From Candidatus Poribacteria bacterium (lineage in GTDB: Bacteria; Poribacteria; WGA-4E; WGA-3G): a stretch of 6,835 nucleotides of DNA. Location of the stretch: positions 1 to 6,835 of the forward strand of contig RKRO01000012.1 of the NCBI GenBank assembly GCA_007571355.1, in the 5' to 3' direction. Below, one piece after another: positions 6,152 to 6,835 of the stretch. A program made the translations under genes and the position numbers. Within the stretch, counting starts at the first letter, position 1, and each line of letters starts with the position of its first letter. The notes under the pieces are model-generated. The model was not told the origin of the DNA, searched no databases, and saw only the letters and a list, made by a program, of their open reading frames with translations.

Positions 6152-6169
6152 TCTAAATATCTGTTTAGA
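6152..6169. repeat. 6-bp inverted repeat in the divergent region
   Basis: TCTAAA and TTTAGA flank a 6-base spacer. This is perfect dyad symmetry of operator size, placed between the two divergent genes. It is A/T-rich with no T tract after it on either strand, so an operator or chance is more likely than a terminator. Confidence 0.25.
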
Positions 6170-6295
6170 AAAATCAACAGTGAAATTAAAGAGAACCTTT
6201 TCACAGTCGAATCTGTCTTAAATTTCAAACGAGATGTCTATACCAAATTCCAAAAAAATATGCGTAGAAAATTGAAGACAACGGAGGCGAAATAG

Positions 6296-6835
6296 ATGAA
6301 AATTGCTACTCTTTGGGGCAGTGTCATTACAAAACTCGGAATCGGTTGTGTTGTATGCCTATTCCTTGGGATTGCTGTACTGCTCTATGCACAAGAACGA
6401 ACAAGACCCGGGTTTATCGGGACAAGTTCTGAGATGGATGCCCCTCAGATGAGAGGGATGGATGCTGCCAGAATGCAGGGGATGGCGAACGCACCAGGAC
6501 AGGCACAACCCCAGCAGAATAGGGCTTGGGGTCGTCAAAACCGTGGCGGCGATGTTGATTTCGGAGAAAATGCAGCGTTTTACAAGACGATTATTGACAA
6601 CAATATCTTCCGTCCGCTGGGGTGGACACCGCCGAAAAACGAACCCTCGTATAGTTTGGTCGCCACCGCCGTTGATCAGAACGGAGCCATCACACAAGCG
6701 ACACTGCTGGAACGAAGGTCTAATCGATATCACTTTGTCACCATCGGCACAAAACTCGATGATATGACAGTAAAAGACATCCAAGCCAGAAAAGTAACTT
6801 TTGACAAAGCAGGCGAAACGGTGACACTCAGAACC
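6296..6835 (+). CDS. GspC/PilP-like membrane-anchored assembly protein, 3' end missing
   Basis: Open from ATG 6296 to the window edge (180 codons, no stop). GGAGG lies 8 bases upstream, an excellent ribosome site. A short cytoplasmic start is followed by one membrane helix, LGIGCVVCLFLGIAVLLYA (about 14-32). Next comes a Met/Gln/Gly-rich flexible linker (47-88, with repeated MxGM/QMRGM), then YKTIIDNNIFRPLGW (96-110). That block and the following small beta domain (PSYSLVATAVDQNG, then TLLERRSNRYHFVTIGTKL) match the style of the homology region of GspC and PilP, the inner-membrane proteins of type II secretion and type IV pili that contact the secretin. The gene reads divergently from the envelope operon, and secretin or ATPase genes would be expected to the right. 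The family call rests on the NN[IL]FRPLG signature and architecture only. Confidence 0.68.
   Translation, partial: MKIATLWGSVITKLGIGCVVCLFLGIAVLLYAQERTRPGFIGTSSEMDAPQMRGMDAARMQGMANAPGQAQPQQNRAWGRQNRGGDVDFGENAAFYKTIIDNNIFRPLGWTPPKNEPSYSLVATAVDQNGAITQATLLERRSNRYHFVTIGTKLDDMTVKDIQARKVTFDKAGETVTLRT

Larger units (their letters stand above)
5977..6295. other. Divergent intergenic region
   Basis: This 319-bp A/T-rich region separates the minus-strand envelope operon from the plus-strand pilus-like gene. It holds the minus-strand promoter at 6016-6044 and a 6-bp inverted repeat, TCTAAA/TTTAGA, at 6152-6169. It also holds two copies of CAGTCGAA (6054-6061 and 6204-6211), 150 bp apart. I see no convincing plus-strand promoter with both boxes; TTGTGG near 6089 and TTATAA near 6114 are spaced too widely. 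There is no credible gene. Confidence 0.55.

Noticed and set aside
6054..6211. CAGTCGAA repeated twice, 150 bp apart
   Set aside because: Two 8-base copies in 320 bp without symmetry or regular spacing are weak evidence of an operator or iteron.
6359..6784. Minus-strand 141-codon and plus-strand 101-codon open frames
   Set aside because: Both are shadows of the GspC/PilP-like frame starting at 6296, which has the ribosome site, membrane helix and recognisable domain.

Overview
The window comes from a Gram-negative-type bacterium: it holds signal-peptide proteins, a lipoprotein, an outer-membrane-barrel candidate and a GspC/PilP-like inner-membrane protein. The mix of fibronectin-III lipoprotein, a mannonate-dehydratase-type fragment and moderate GC reminds me of Candidatus Poribacteria or a related uncultured lineage. 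This is an impression from gene style, not a proven placement.

Layout from right to left. At the far right a plus-strand gene (6296 to the window edge) encodes a membrane-anchored pilus or secretion assembly protein. It diverges across about 320 bp from a long minus-strand series with a good sigma-70-type promoter at 6016-6044. In transcription order the series is: a small signal-peptide/membrane protein (5976-5422), a lipoprotein with three fibronectin-III-like domains (5338-4223), a beta-barrel-like exported protein (4161-3145), D-aminoacyl-tRNA deacylase dtd (3106-2657), a 50-codon 5' remnant of a probable mannonate-dehydratase-like gene (2636-2484), a beta-class adenine methyltransferase (2500-1682) and a PD-(D/E)xK restriction endonuclease (1674-1009). 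Gaps are short (83, 61, 38 and 20 bp, then a 17-bp overlap, then 7 bp), so read-through is plausible. The restriction-modification pair appears to have landed inside the remnant gene, and the methylase start lies within the last codons of that remnant.

Left of the restriction gene is a 378-bp noncoding stretch (631-1008). It has a near-consensus minus-strand promoter (945-973). Right at its predicted start is a strongly structured segment (828-938): three hairpins plus a perfect 8-bp bulge-to-loop complementarity, i.e. a pseudoknot. It could be a small RNA or the long leader of the next gene. That gene (630 to the left edge) is a ParB/Srx-fold protein with a ParB-like helix-turn-helix. Its frame is broken by one base in a run of eight A, and the second half is cleanly readable in the shifted frame.

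The main points of interest are the undescribed pseudoknotted RNA candidate, the restriction-modification insertion that truncates a metabolic gene, and the frameshifted ParB-like gene. No CRISPR array, tRNA, rRNA or transposase was seen.
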